Shown in pieces: positions 1 through 7,085 of a stretch of 39,536 nt of DNA (within the stretch, counting starts at the first letter, position 1; every line of letters starts with the position of its first letter). Below the pieces are notes generated by a model, which saw only the letters and a program-made list of their open reading frames with translations, was not told where the DNA came from and ran no database searches. A program made the position numbers and the translations under genes. Origin of the DNA: Damh-18 sp964390945. Lineage in GTDB: Bacteria; Patescibacteriota; Minisyncoccia; Phycocordibacterales; UBA918. The stretch is taken from contig CAYMIV010000008.1 in NCBI GenBank assembly GCA_964390945.1, positions 1-39,536 of the forward strand, written 5' to 3'.

Positions 1-28
1 GTAAGATTCAAGTCCCGTCCACCGCGCA

Positions 29-62
29 AAAACAAAAGACCCCTAAAGGGGTCTTTTGTTTT
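29..62. terminator. Bidirectional rho-independent terminator
   Basis: A perfect 15-bp inverted repeat (arms 29-43 and 48-62) encloses the loop TAAA. The arms are GC-rich inside and end in A-rich/T-rich tracts, so the hairpin can stop transcription from both directions. It separates whatever lies left of the window from the minus-strand tRNA-Thr. Confidence 0.85.
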
Positions 63-65
63 CTG

Positions 66-138
66 AGCCATCTCCCGGGATTGAACCGGGGACCTCATCC
101 TTACCATGGATGCGCTCTACCAACTGAGCTAAGATGGC
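66..138 (-). tRNA. tRNA-Thr (anticodon GGT)
   Basis: Read on the minus strand, a complete 73-nt cloverleaf is visible. The acceptor pair is GCCATCT/AGATGGC, the D arm reads GCTCAGTTGGTAGAGC, the anticodon stem CATCC/GGATG encloses loop ATGGTAA, and the T arm contains GGTTCAATCC. Loop position 33 is T and the anticodon is GGT, which gives threonine. The discriminator is T and no CCA is encoded, so CCA must be added by nucleotidyltransferase. The bidirectional terminator lies immediately downstream at 29-62. Confidence 0.95.
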
Positions 139-212
139 AAAATCCTTTCCGCAATTTGGTTGTTGCGAACCTGCAAAGAATACCAAAAAAATGATTGAAA
201 ACAAACCCTCAA

Positions 213-218
213 TATACT
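213..218 (+). promoter_or_regulatory. -10 box in front of the tRNA-Thr fragment
   Basis: TATACT lies 14 nt before the truncated tRNA-Thr copy at 233 and about 108 nt before the intact copy at 327. No equally good -10 box is visible directly before the intact gene. The promoter probably still drives the intact tRNA through the fragment. This is inferred from sequence only. Confidence 0.45.
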
Positions 219-232
219 AGGATTCTTTGGTC

Positions 233-272
233 GCCGTCTTAGCTCGGTTGGTAGAGCATTACGTTCGTATCA
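233..272 (+). pseudogene. Truncated tRNA-Thr 5' half
   Basis: The first about 37 nt match the 5' half of the intact tRNA-Thr(CGT) at 327 with only a few substitutions: GCCGTCT for GCCATCT, GCTCGG for GCTCAG, and the same TTCGTA anticodon loop core. After the anticodon loop the similarity ends, and there is no 3' anticodon strand, T arm or acceptor 3' strand. It cannot fold into a tRNA. It may be a relic of recombination at the tRNA locus; a similar 5' fragment precedes tRNA-Gln at 7746. Confidence 0.7.
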
Positions 273-326
273 TATTGATGCAAACAGCACATGTTCGGTC
301 ATGAGAAAAGCGGATGAATTTTGAGA

Positions 327-399
327 GCCATCTTAGCTCAGTTGGTAGAGCATTGCATTCGTAACGCAAAGGTCCCGAGTTCGATCCTCGGAGATGGCT
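327..399 (+). tRNA. tRNA-Thr (anticodon CGT)
   Basis: A complete 73-nt cloverleaf has acceptor GCCATCT/AGATGGC, D arm GCTCAGTTGGTAGAGC, anticodon stem TTGCA/CGCAA around loop TTCGTAA, and T arm CCGAG-TTCGATC-CTCGG. The anticodon CGT reads ACG (Thr). The last anticodon-stem pair is an A-C mismatch. The discriminator is T and CCA is not encoded. Acceptor and D arm are the same as in tRNA-Thr(GGT) at 66-138, so the two are paralogues. Confidence 0.93.
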
Positions 400-433
400 C
401 TCAATATTTATCAAAAGGAATTACTGACCGGTG

Positions 434-442
434 TGATACAAT
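434..442 (+). promoter_or_regulatory. Extended -10 promoter of candidate RNA
   Basis: TGA followed by TACAAT forms an extended -10 element. A start of transcription about 7 nt downstream, near 449, would fall at the 5' edge of the structured region described at 449-645. Confidence 0.5.
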
Positions 443-448
443 CATGCT

Positions 449-645
449 CAATCGCCTGGGTGTAAGTGTATATTGAGCAGAGGGGAAGAGGGTCGGTGTC
501 ACCGGCATGTAGTTCCCCAACAGGTCCAACGGCCACTGTCCGGCGGGTAAGTTGAAATTGTTCTCGCGTGTATACACACTTAAAATGAATGGCGCAGGAG
601 TGACGCCCTGGTCTAAAGTAAGCCGCTACCCAGGCGGTTTTTTTT
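449..645 (+). ncRNA. Candidate structured RNA / attenuator
   Basis: This stretch has its own extended -10 promoter and ends in a terminator. The 5' segment CGCCTGGGT (453-461) is perfectly complementary to ACCCAGGCG (627-635) and would close the whole RNA. Inside it, TAAGTG (463-468) can pair with CACTTA near 577-582. GGGGAA and TTCCCC enclose a GTCGGT/ACCGGC hairpin, and GGCG/CGCC forms another hairpin near 592-608. The 3' strand of the closing stem overlaps the terminator stem, so the two folds exclude each other. That is the logic of a riboswitch or attenuator for the downstream gene at 751. I cannot assign it to a known family. Some segments faintly recall cobalamin-type riboswitches, but the match is poor. 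Confidence 0.5.
621..645 (+). terminator. Terminator of candidate RNA
   Basis: The stem AGCCGC/GCGGTT (621-626 and 634-639, one G-U pair) encloses loop TACCCAG, and a run of eight T follows (638-645). Read-through would enter the gene at 751. Confidence 0.7.
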
Positions 646-750
646 ATTCCGACATATCTTGTGTAGACCATATACAGCAGAGCCTGACAATTCCCCGAAA
701 TTGCGGAGTGTATTACCATAGGTTCAGCCAACAATTTTAGGGAGGATTCC

Positions 751-2169
751 ATGAAGTTGCTCCTGTTCTTTGCAATTTTCATCGTATGGACCAGCGCTGG
801 CGCGCTTACGGGAAAAGAAAATATCAACCCTCGGTATCTTGTCGAGTGGGTGGAGGAACCGCAAGAAGGTTCAGCTCCCCGACCGCTCATTTTTCGCTTT
901 GGCGAACATCAGCGCGCATTTGATTGGGAGCGCGAGCACCCCGGCCCGTCATGTGTGGGTATGGAAAATGAAGCACGTCAACTTTGTATTCGCGTACGAA
1001 ACGCACAGAGAATCGCACGCGATGTACCGCTTCAGGTGTTTTTCAGTAAAACCAACAGCCTTGGTCTCCGGGTCTCGCAGCATATTCGACGCGAACTAAC
1101 GCTCGTCGTTTACAGCGAAAGCGATAACACCTTTCACACCATCCTGCTCGATATGCCAGTCAACACACCCGGCGTCGAGGATCTTGTGGTACGTACGGCG
1201 GAGTTTGAAGTGATACGCCAGCGAGGAACAACACTCAACCAAATGGTTTTCGAGGTGCGTCGTGGCGGTGAACGTCTCATGCTTCTTGCTGCCAAGCACC
1301 TCGTCATTCCGGTCGGAGTATCACGTTCATCGCTTCTCATGCTGAAACTCAAGACAGAACCAACGGTGTATCTTGCGACTCCAGATGAACTGAACACGGC
1401 TGGGTTCGAGCGAGCCGGATATGTGTATGCGAAAGAACACCTTCTCGAAGCGCTCCACGCACTTCGAGAAAAACGTGTGCCATCGCGGGCGTTTCCCGGC
1501 AAACTTGTCACCGACGTGGTGTCCGTAGATCTTCTCATGCGGCTCATTGCCATCGAACAAGCGGACCCGTGGCGAATGTTCGGCGAACGATACGACCGTC
1601 TGCTTACCGACAACGGTGAACGCGTCATGAGTGGGGTGTTCGTACGTTTTTTCCTCAATGGCCTAAGGGCGTACCATTACATATGCTCCGATAAGCATGC
1701 GTGCGGTACGTTCCAGTTCACAAACCACACACAGGTGCCTGGTACCTATGACACGGTGAGGATGAAATATCCTGAGGCAAAACTCGACCCCCAGTATGTT
1801 CGTGGGGCGTTGAGTTTCATCAATGGCGCCGAAGCCGCAGCGTGCCTCATTGACCTTGAGCTCGCAAATCAGGCTCTTCCAGCATTTGTGCGGGAGTTGT
1901 ATCTCCAAAATCCCGTACTCGGAGCACTGTTTCCGATTGCCGCATATAACGGTGGAGCATCGCAGTCGATTGCACTCGCAAAACTTTTCGAACGGCACAA
2001 GCGCGAGTTTAAAAAAGACATGACGCTTGAGAACATCCCATGGAACTGGGAGCCGCTCAAAAAGTCCGTGTACACGAAAAATCAAGGACCGCTCAAGCAA
2101 GAGACTGCGGTCTACCTTCGAAAATACCAAGTCGTTGAAAGGTATTTCAGAGAACGTGTGACAAAATGA
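751..2169 (+). CDS. Lytic transglycosylase-like secreted protein
   Basis: A 472-residue protein. Residues 1-20 form a signal peptide or N-terminal anchor (MKLLLFFAIFIVWTSAG). The middle is an unassigned beta-rich region. The C-terminal third resembles the lysozyme-like fold of SLT-type murein transglycosylases. A candidate catalytic Glu lies in LLMRLIAIEQAD, followed by a GTFQFTNHTQVPGTYD segment like the GLMQ region, then FINGAEAAACLIDLEL, and finally PIAAYNGGA, which matches the family AYNGG motif. The start is supported by GGAGG five bases before ATG. The role would be peptidoglycan cleavage outside the membrane. The gene lies behind a structured RNA with a terminator (449-645), so conditional read-through is plausible. 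The family assignment comes from motifs only, and the N-terminal 270 residues remain unexplained. Confidence 0.65.
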   Translation: MKLLLFFAIFIVWTSAGALTGKENINPRYLVEWVEEPQEGSAPRPLIFRFGEHQRAFDWEREHPGPSCVGMENEARQLCIRVRNAQRIARDVPLQVFFSKTNSLGLRVSQHIRRELTLVVYSESDNTFHTILLDMPVNTPGVEDLVVRTAEFEVIRQRGTTLNQMVFEVRRGGERLMLLAAKHLVIPVGVSRSSLLMLKLKTEPTVYLATPDELNTAGFERAGYVYAKEHLLEALHALREKRVPSRAFPGKLVTDVVSVDLLMRLIAIEQADPWRMFGERYDRLLTDNGERVMSGVFVRFFLNGLRAYHYICSDKHACGTFQFTNHTQVPGTYDTVRMKYPEAKLDPQYVRGALSFINGAEAAACLIDLELANQALPAFVRELYLQNPVLGALFPIAAYNGGASQSIALAKLFERHKREFKKDMTLENIPWNWEPLKKSVYTKNQGPLKQETAVYLRKYQVVERYFRERVTK

Positions 2170-2176
2170 AGTCGTG

Positions 2177-2205
2177 GAGCGGGAACCATTGTTCCCGCTC
2201 TTTTT
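2177..2205 (+). terminator. Rho-independent terminator
   Basis: A perfect 10-bp stem GAGCGGGAAC/GTTCCCGCTC with loop CATT is followed by TTTTT. It ends the transglycosylase-like transcript just before the prfB promoter. Confidence 0.92.
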
Positions 2206-2211
2206 GTTTAT

Positions 2212-2220
2212 TGCTATACT
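2212..2220 (+). promoter_or_regulatory. Extended -10 promoter of prfB
   Basis: TGC-TATACT is followed by exactly 6 nt and then the prfB ATG. Transcription would start at or next to the start codon, giving a leaderless mRNA. Confidence 0.7.
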
Positions 2221-2226
2221 CATCCC

Positions 2227-3102
2227 ATGTCTGAATCACCCGAAGCGCGAATAAAGGAAATCGAGGAGGCGATGCTTCGCCCGGATTTTTGGAATAATCC
2301 CGAGAAGGCGCAGGCCATGTTCAAGGAACTCCAGGAACTGAAGGATGCTGCAGATGGGAGGGGCAAATATGATCGTTCAAATGCCATCATCACTATCGTA
2401 GCGGGCGCTGGTGGTGATGATGCCGAAGATTTTGCTCGAATGCTCGTAGAAATGTATCAGCGGTATGCGGAAGGGCGCGGGTGGGGTGTTACTGTTCTTG
2501 ACTCAAACGCAAATGACCATAACGGTTATCGAAACATCGTATTTGAAATTGGAGGTAAGAATGCTTACGGCACTCTCCGTTTTGAGTCAGGGGTGCATCG
2601 CTTGGTCCGCATCTCACCATTCAATGCAAATGACAAACGCCAAACTTCTTTTGTGCTCGTTGAGGTTTCTCCCCGAGTCGATAATATAAAAGAAGTTGAT
2701 CTCAAAGAGGATGAAATTGAAACAACCTACGCGAAGTCGGGTGGGGCGGGCGGACAAAACGTAAACAAACGCGAGACTGCGGTGCGTGCCACGCACAAAC
2801 CGACGAATATTTCCGTGCACGTATCTTCCGAACGAAGTCAACAGCAGAATAAAGAAAAGGCACTCGCACTTCTTGCCGGTAAAGTCTATGCTTTCAAGGA
2901 AGAACAGCACAAACGGGAACTCCAAGGTCTTTCGGTTGAAAAGACGCTCAAAATAGAGTGGGGAAGCCAAATTCGGTCATACGTACTCCATCCTTATCAA
3001 CTTGTGAAGGATCATCGTACGAATGTTGAAATTCGTGATACAGAACGTGTACTCGAAGGAGGAATCCAGCAATTTCTAGACGCAGAGGACGCCATGCGTT
3101 AA
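2227..3102 (+). CDS. prfB: Peptide chain release factor 2 (short form)
   Basis: Class I release factor that ends translation at UGA and UAA. Visible motifs are the RF2 tripeptide SPF (residues 130-132, in VRISPFNANDKRQTSF) and the peptidyl-hydrolysis motif GGQ (175-177, in SGGAGGQNVNKRET). The C-terminal domain ends in VLEGGIQQFLDAEDAMR. At 291 residues it is clearly shorter than the usual about 365; the missing part is most of N-terminal domain 1. No programmed +1 frameshift site is visible, so the autoregulation known from many RF2 genes appears to be absent. The start follows a leaderless-type promoter and has no Shine-Dalgarno sequence. The presence of RF2 agrees with TGA stops in neighbouring genes. 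Confidence 0.95.
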   Translation: MSESPEARIKEIEEAMLRPDFWNNPEKAQAMFKELQELKDAADGRGKYDRSNAIITIVAGAGGDDAEDFARMLVEMYQRYAEGRGWGVTVLDSNANDHNGYRNIVFEIGGKNAYGTLRFESGVHRLVRISPFNANDKRQTSFVLVEVSPRVDNIKEVDLKEDEIETTYAKSGGAGGQNVNKRETAVRATHKPTNISVHVSSERSQQQNKEKALALLAGKVYAFKEEQHKRELQGLSVEKTLKIEWGSQIRSYVLHPYQLVKDHRTNVEIRDTERVLEGGIQQFLDAEDAMR

Positions 3103-3128
3103 AATGGAACGACTACACGGAGCACACC

Positions 3129-3812
3129 ATGATTTACTTTGATAAAGTCTCGAAGATATACAATGGCGGTCGCTCTGTGGCGCTCCAGGACGTCACCTTC
3201 CAAGTCGCCCCCAATGAATTCGTATCCATTGTTGGCCACTCGGGTGCGGGGAAGACGACGCTCCTCAAGATGCTTATCGCTGAAGATCGCCCCACGCACG
3301 GACAGGTGTTTTTTGAATCGCTTGATATTCACTCGATACCGCGGAGTTCGCTTCCGCGATATCGGAGAAAAATCGGTACCGTTTTCCAGGATTTTAAATT
3401 GCTCCCCCATAAAACCGCATATGAAAATATTTCATTCGCAATGGAGGCGAATGGTCGTACCGATGAGGAAATTGAAGAAAACGTTCCGCAGGCGCTTGAA
3501 CTCGTTGATCTCGCAGACAAAATCTGGAATTTTCCCCACGAACTTTCGGGCGGGGAAAAGCAGCGCGTCGCCATCGCCCGCGCCATTGTTAACCAACCGG
3601 AAATCATCATTGCTGATGAACCGACCGGGAACCTCGATCCGATTGCCACGTACGAAGTTGTTCAGATTCTCAAGAAAATCAATGATCTTGGCACGACCGT
3701 CATAATGACAACCCACAATAAGGGTGTTATTGACGCCCTCGAGCGCCGCGTCATCACGATGGATGAAGGTCGAATAGTAAGGGATGACGCGGAGGGCAGG
3801 TACGTGCTTTAA
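3129..3812 (+). CDS. ftsE: Cell division ATP-binding protein FtsE
   Basis: A 227-residue ABC ATPase of the FtsE/LolD type. Walker A is GHSGAGKTT, the Q loop is in VFQDFKLLPHKTAYEN, the signature is LSGGEKQRVAIARA, Walker B is IIIADEPTGNLD, and the H switch is in TTHN. The length and the DFKLLPHKTAYENI segment are typical of FtsE. It works with the membrane partner FtsX, encoded 2 nt downstream, to control peptidoglycan hydrolases at the division septum. CGGAG before ATG serves as ribosome binding site. The gene is probably co-transcribed with prfB, ftsX and pyrG. Confidence 0.96.
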   Translation: MIYFDKVSKIYNGGRSVALQDVTFQVAPNEFVSIVGHSGAGKTTLLKMLIAEDRPTHGQVFFESLDIHSIPRSSLPRYRRKIGTVFQDFKLLPHKTAYENISFAMEANGRTDEEIEENVPQALELVDLADKIWNFPHELSGGEKQRVAIARAIVNQPEIIIADEPTGNLDPIATYEVVQILKKINDLGTTVIMTTHNKGVIDALERRVITMDEGRIVRDDAEGRYVL

Positions 3813-3814
3813 TC

Positions 3815-4741
3815 ATGTCAATGTTCACCAACTTCAAACGAATTGTTCGTTCCGGTTTCGTGGGTTTTTGGCGGAACGCATTCGTTTCCCTCGCCGCAAT
3901 ATTCGTGATGACAGTGACGCTCACCGTTGTGGGCGGCGTCATGCTGCTCGGAGAACTCCTCGATGTGTCGCTTGCTCAAATTCAAAACAAGGTGGACATA
4001 AACGTCTACTTTGTTACTAATGCAAGTGATGAGAATATTGCAAAATTAAAAACTTCTCTCGAAGCGCTTCCCGATGTACGCGAAGTAGCGCTCACCACTC
4101 GTCTTGAAGCGCTCGATGCGTTTCGAGAGAAACACCAAAACGACGAGCTTACGCTTCAAGCGCTTGAAGAACTGGGCGACAATCCGCTCGGCGCATCCCT
4201 CTCCATTCGCGCAAAAGACACATCGCAGTATGAGAGTATTGCAAACTTTCTTAATGAACAACGCGCCGGTGAAGACCCGAACACTCCCGTGATTGATCGC
4301 GTGAATTTTTCACAGAATAAGGAAGCAATCGACAAACTCACGCACATTATCGATGCGGTAGAACGGTCAAGTTATATCGCAATGATTATTCTCATCGTTT
4401 CCTCGGTGCTTATTACCTTCAACACTATTCGTCTCGCTATATATACGACGAGGGAGGAAATATCCATAATGCGCCTCGTCGGCGCGGGCAACATGTTCAT
4501 CCGTGGTCCGTTCATGCTCCAAGGACTGATGTACGGTCTCATTGCGGGCGTGGTAACACTTCTCATTATCTATCCAACGGTTCTGTGGCTCGGTCCCGCG
4601 ACGGAAAGTTTCTTCTCTCTCAACATTTTTGAATACTTTGTTTCGAACTTCTCCTACTTCTTCACTGTTCTTGTCGGGGCAGGTGCAGTTCTCGGTAGTC
4701 TCTCGAGCACTCTCGCCGTTGCTCGGTACCTTCACACATAG
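3815..4741 (+). CDS. ftsX: Cell division membrane protein FtsX
   Basis: A 308-residue permease-like protein that follows ftsE after 2 nt. A first membrane helix near residues 25-50 (NAFVSLAAIFVMTVTLTVVGGVMLLG) is followed by an extracytoplasmic loop with the FtsX-type segment VDINVYFVTNASDENIAKLKTSL. Three more helices lie near residues 188-215, 225-255 and 275-300. FtsX is known to pass the ATPase signal of FtsE to cell-wall hydrolases. The transglycosylase-like protein encoded at 751-2169 is a possible client, but that is inference. Confidence 0.94.
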   Translation: MSMFTNFKRIVRSGFVGFWRNAFVSLAAIFVMTVTLTVVGGVMLLGELLDVSLAQIQNKVDINVYFVTNASDENIAKLKTSLEALPDVREVALTTRLEALDAFREKHQNDELTLQALEELGDNPLGASLSIRAKDTSQYESIANFLNEQRAGEDPNTPVIDRVNFSQNKEAIDKLTHIIDAVERSSYIAMIILIVSSVLITFNTIRLAIYTTREEISIMRLVGAGNMFIRGPFMLQGLMYGLIAGVVTLLIIYPTVLWLGPATESFFSLNIFEYFVSNFSYFFTVLVGAGAVLGSLSSTLAVARYLHT

Positions 4742-4743
4742 CC

Positions 4744-6432
4744 ATGGCAATAAACTCTTCGCAAAAACGCGCATCAAAAAAACAGCGTAAATTCATCTTC
4801 GTTGTCGGAGGTGTTATGAGCGGGGTCGGAAAGGGCATCGCCGCGTCCTCAATCGCGCTCCTCCTCCAGTCGCGGGGACTCAAGGTGACCGCGCTTAAGA
4901 TTGACCCGTACATCAACGTCGATGCGGGCACCATGAATCCAACCGAACACGGAGAGGTGTTTGTGCTCGAGAATGGGCTTGAAACAGATCAAGATATGGG
5001 CAACTACGAACGCTTTCTCAATACCACCATCCCCGGAGGTAATTACATGACAACGGGGAGCGTCTATCAGGATGTCATCCGCAAAGAGCGCAACCTTGAG
5101 TATGGCGGAAAGAACGTCGAAGTTGTTCCTCACATTCCCGAAGAGGTCATTGGGCGTATAAAGAAAGCTGCAGAAACAGCGGATGCAGATATCACAATCA
5201 CAGAAATCGGCGGCACAGTCGGCGAGTATCAAAATATTCTATTCCTTGAGGCAGTACGTATGCTCAAGTCCGAACGCCCCCATGATGTTGCGGTCGTCAT
5301 GGTGAGTTACCTTCCCGTACCCTCCTCAATCGGCGAGATGAAAACAAAACCAACGCAGACAGCCGCCCGCATCTTAAACAGCGCAGGCGTGTTCGCCGAC
5401 TTTATTCTCGCGCGCGGTCCCGTACCACTCGATGTAAAGCGTAAAGAAAAAATAGCGCGCTTCTGCAATGTGAAAACAGAACACGTCATCTCCGCTCCAG
5501 ACGTGAAAAGCGTCTACGATATCCCCATTAACTTTGAGAAAGATGACATCTCGCATCGAATCTGCGAACTCCTCGGCATAAGGCTCAAAAAACCCCAGAA
5601 TCTGCACGCGTGGAAAAATTTTGTGAAGCGCTCCAAAGGAGGGAAGGACACAGTCAAAATAGGAGTTGTGGGAAAGTACTTCAGTTCAGGCGATTTTATC
5701 CTTTCCGATGTGTACTTATCGGTACTCGAAGCAATCAAGTACTCTGCGTACGCACTCAATCTCACGCCTGAAATTCACTATCTCTCTGCGTCGGAGTTCG
5801 CCAATAAACGAAAGTTGAAAAAACTCGATGAGTTTGACGGCGTTCTTATTCCGGGTGGTTTCGGTTCGACCGGAGTCGACGGGAAACTCGCGGTCATTAA
5901 GTACCTGCGTGAACACAGCATTCCCTACTTCGGTCTCTGCTACGGTATGCAACTCATGGTTGTTGAGTATGCTCGAAATGTTCTTCGGTATACTGACGCA
6001 CACACTGCGGAAATCGACCCAAAATCGAAACACCTCGTTATCGATATCATGCCTGACCAGAAGGAAAAAATCGCGAAAAGCGATATGGGTGGCACGATGC
6101 GGCTTGGTGAATATCCGTGCGTGCTTGAGAAGGGAAGTGTCGCCGCGCGCGCCTACGCTGCCCATCATTCTGGGCGCGAAATAAGCGAACGCCACCGCCA
6201 TCGCTATGAGGTGAACCCGACATTTATTGAAAAGCTCACCACGAAAGGTCTTGTCTTTTCCGGCAAGTCACCCGACGGAATGCTCATGGAAATCGCAGAA
6301 CTCCCCGCGCATGTCCATCCATTCTTTCTCGGCACGCAGTTCCACCCCGAATTCCACGCGCGTCCGCTCTCTCCGCACCCACTGTTCACCGCCTTCATCA
6401 AAGCGGCGTATGAAAACAAAAAAGTTATATAA
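4744..6432 (+). CDS. pyrG: CTP synthase
   Basis: A 562-residue enzyme that makes CTP from UTP, ATP and glutamine. The N-terminal synthetase domain begins KFIFVVGGVMSGVGKGI and contains KIDPYINVDAGTMNPTEHGEVFV. The C-terminal class I glutaminase domain has the nucleophile Cys in YFGLCYGMQLM and the His/Glu pair in QFHPEFHARP. All expected catalytic elements are present. The gene follows ftsX after 2 nt, so it belongs to the same transcription unit. The length is slightly above the usual about 540 because of a short N-terminal extension. Confidence 0.97.
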   Translation: MAINSSQKRASKKQRKFIFVVGGVMSGVGKGIAASSIALLLQSRGLKVTALKIDPYINVDAGTMNPTEHGEVFVLENGLETDQDMGNYERFLNTTIPGGNYMTTGSVYQDVIRKERNLEYGGKNVEVVPHIPEEVIGRIKKAAETADADITITEIGGTVGEYQNILFLEAVRMLKSERPHDVAVVMVSYLPVPSSIGEMKTKPTQTAARILNSAGVFADFILARGPVPLDVKRKEKIARFCNVKTEHVISAPDVKSVYDIPINFEKDDISHRICELLGIRLKKPQNLHAWKNFVKRSKGGKDTVKIGVVGKYFSSGDFILSDVYLSVLEAIKYSAYALNLTPEIHYLSASEFANKRKLKKLDEFDGVLIPGGFGSTGVDGKLAVIKYLREHSIPYFGLCYGMQLMVVEYARNVLRYTDAHTAEIDPKSKHLVIDIMPDQKEKIAKSDMGGTMRLGEYPCVLEKGSVAARAYAAHHSGREISERHRHRYEVNPTFIEKLTTKGLVFSGKSPDGMLMEIAELPAHVHPFFLGTQFHPEFHARPLSPHPLFTAFIKAAYENKKVI

Positions 6433-6718
6433 AATCAAAGCCAAGGTCTGGCTTTATCCGGGCGAATCAGGTAATTGGCATTTCATTTCAGTACCAAAGA
6501 AAGAATCCGCAGAAATCAAAAAATCTTTCGGCTCTCGTGCGAGGGGATTTGGTTCGCTCCGTGTTTCCGCAACTATCGGTACGACGACGTGGACAACATC
6601 TATTTTTCCCGATTCAAAATCAGGAACCTACATTCTGCCACTCAAAGCCCTGGTTCGTCGGAAAGAAGGTCTTTATGAGGGTGATTCCGTAGCATTCTCA
6701 TTCGCAATCACTGTTTAA
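6410..6718 (+). CDS. DUF1905 domain protein
   Basis: A 102-residue protein starting MKTKKLYKIKAKVWLYPGES. It matches the DUF1905 pattern: GNWHFISVPKK, RGFGSLRVSATIG, TSIFPDSKSGTYILPLKA and VRRKEGLYEGDSV. The biochemical role is unknown. The start overlaps the end of pyrG by 23 nt, so translational coupling is likely. The ATG at 6410 is preferred over the long upstream in-frame extension, because that extension is the pyrG shadow and homology begins here. Confidence 0.8.
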   Translation: MKTKKLYKIKAKVWLYPGESGNWHFISVPKKESAEIKKSFGSRARGFGSLRVSATIGTTTWTTSIFPDSKSGTYILPLKALVRRKEGLYEGDSVAFSFAITV

Positions 6719-6758
6719 TGGTATACTCATACTCATACTCATACTAAATACTTATACT
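6719..6758 (+). promoter_or_regulatory. Tandem TATACT promoter repeats
   Basis: An extended -10 box (TGG-TATACT, 6719-6727) is followed by a six-base repeat CATACT in several copies and a second TATACT at 6753-6758. That second box lies 8 nt before the ATG at 6767. A similar array lies before hypC (37510-37540). The repeat could be a row of overlapping -10 boxes that vary in copy number. Confidence 0.5.
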
Positions 6759-6766
6759 TTGTAAAT

Positions 6767-7039
6767 ATGCCCCAAGGAAATTGGACCTGTAGCAGTTGTA
6801 GCGCAACCATCACCGAATTGCCATTTGAACCGAAACGCACTGACGGTCTTCTCTGCAAAGAATGTCATCAAAAACGGAAAGGAAACGCCTCACCTCGCCC
6901 GCCGGGCTCACGACCGCGCGTTGAGGGAAACTGGACCTGTAGCAGTTGTGGCACATCCATAACCTCACTTCCGTTCACGCCACGTGATACCTCAAACTTG
7001 AAATGCATCGATTGTTTTAAAAAGTCGAAAGGTTCCTAG
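6767..7039 (+). CDS. Double CxxC zinc-ribbon protein
   Basis: A 90-residue protein made of two copies of the same motif: GNWTCSSC, about 18 residues, CKEC, and then GNWTCSSC, about 18 residues, CIDC. Between the Cys pairs both copies read I-T-x-LPF-x-P. This resembles the CxxC-x17-CxxC small zinc-binding domain family. The function is unknown; such proteins probably bind zinc and perhaps nucleic acid. The last codons lie in a 27-nt direct repeat (7005-7031). The second repeat copy at 7656-7682 continues with GCC GGG TAG, so the ancestral C terminus may have been KSKAG rather than KSKGS. Confidence 0.75.
   Translation: MPQGNWTCSSCSATITELPFEPKRTDGLLCKECHQKRKGNASPRPPGSRPRVEGNWTCSSCGTSITSLPFTPRDTSNLKCIDCFKKSKGS
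7005..7031 (+). repeat. 27-nt direct repeat, copy 1
   Basis: This is identical over 27 nt to 7656-7682. It covers the last codons of the zinc-ribbon gene. The two copies bracket the minus-strand C39 peptidase gene, 651 nt apart start to start. Confidence 0.9.
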
Positions 7040-7050
7040 ATTCAACACGT

Positions 7051-7079
7051 AAAAAAACACCCGCCGGTCAGGGCGGGTG
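7051..7079 (-). terminator. Terminator of the C39-like gene
   Basis: The stem CACCCGCC/GGCGGGTG (7058-7065 and 7072-7079) is followed, on the minus strand, by seven T. It lies 6 nt beyond the stop codon of the minus-strand peptidase gene. Confidence 0.88.
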
Positions 7080-7085
7080 AATAGG

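Noticed and set aside
1..27. Possible 3' end of a tRNA at the left edge (ATTCAAGTCCC followed by CCACCGCGC)
   Set aside because: The T-loop-like bases are present, but the five bases on each side do not pair as a T stem, and the rest lies outside the window.
449..645. Cobalamin riboswitch
   Set aside because: GGGGAA, CGGTG, GCCACTG and GCAGGAGTGACGCC recall parts of the consensus, but their spacing and the core AAATCC region do not fit, and the downstream gene is unrelated to B12.
552..740. 62-codon plus-strand ORF
   Set aside because: It has no ribosome binding site, runs through the structured RNA and its terminator, and encodes no recognisable sequence.
411..890. 159-codon minus-strand ORF
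   Set aside because: It is antisense to the candidate RNA and the start of the transglycosylase-like gene, with composition of a shadow frame.
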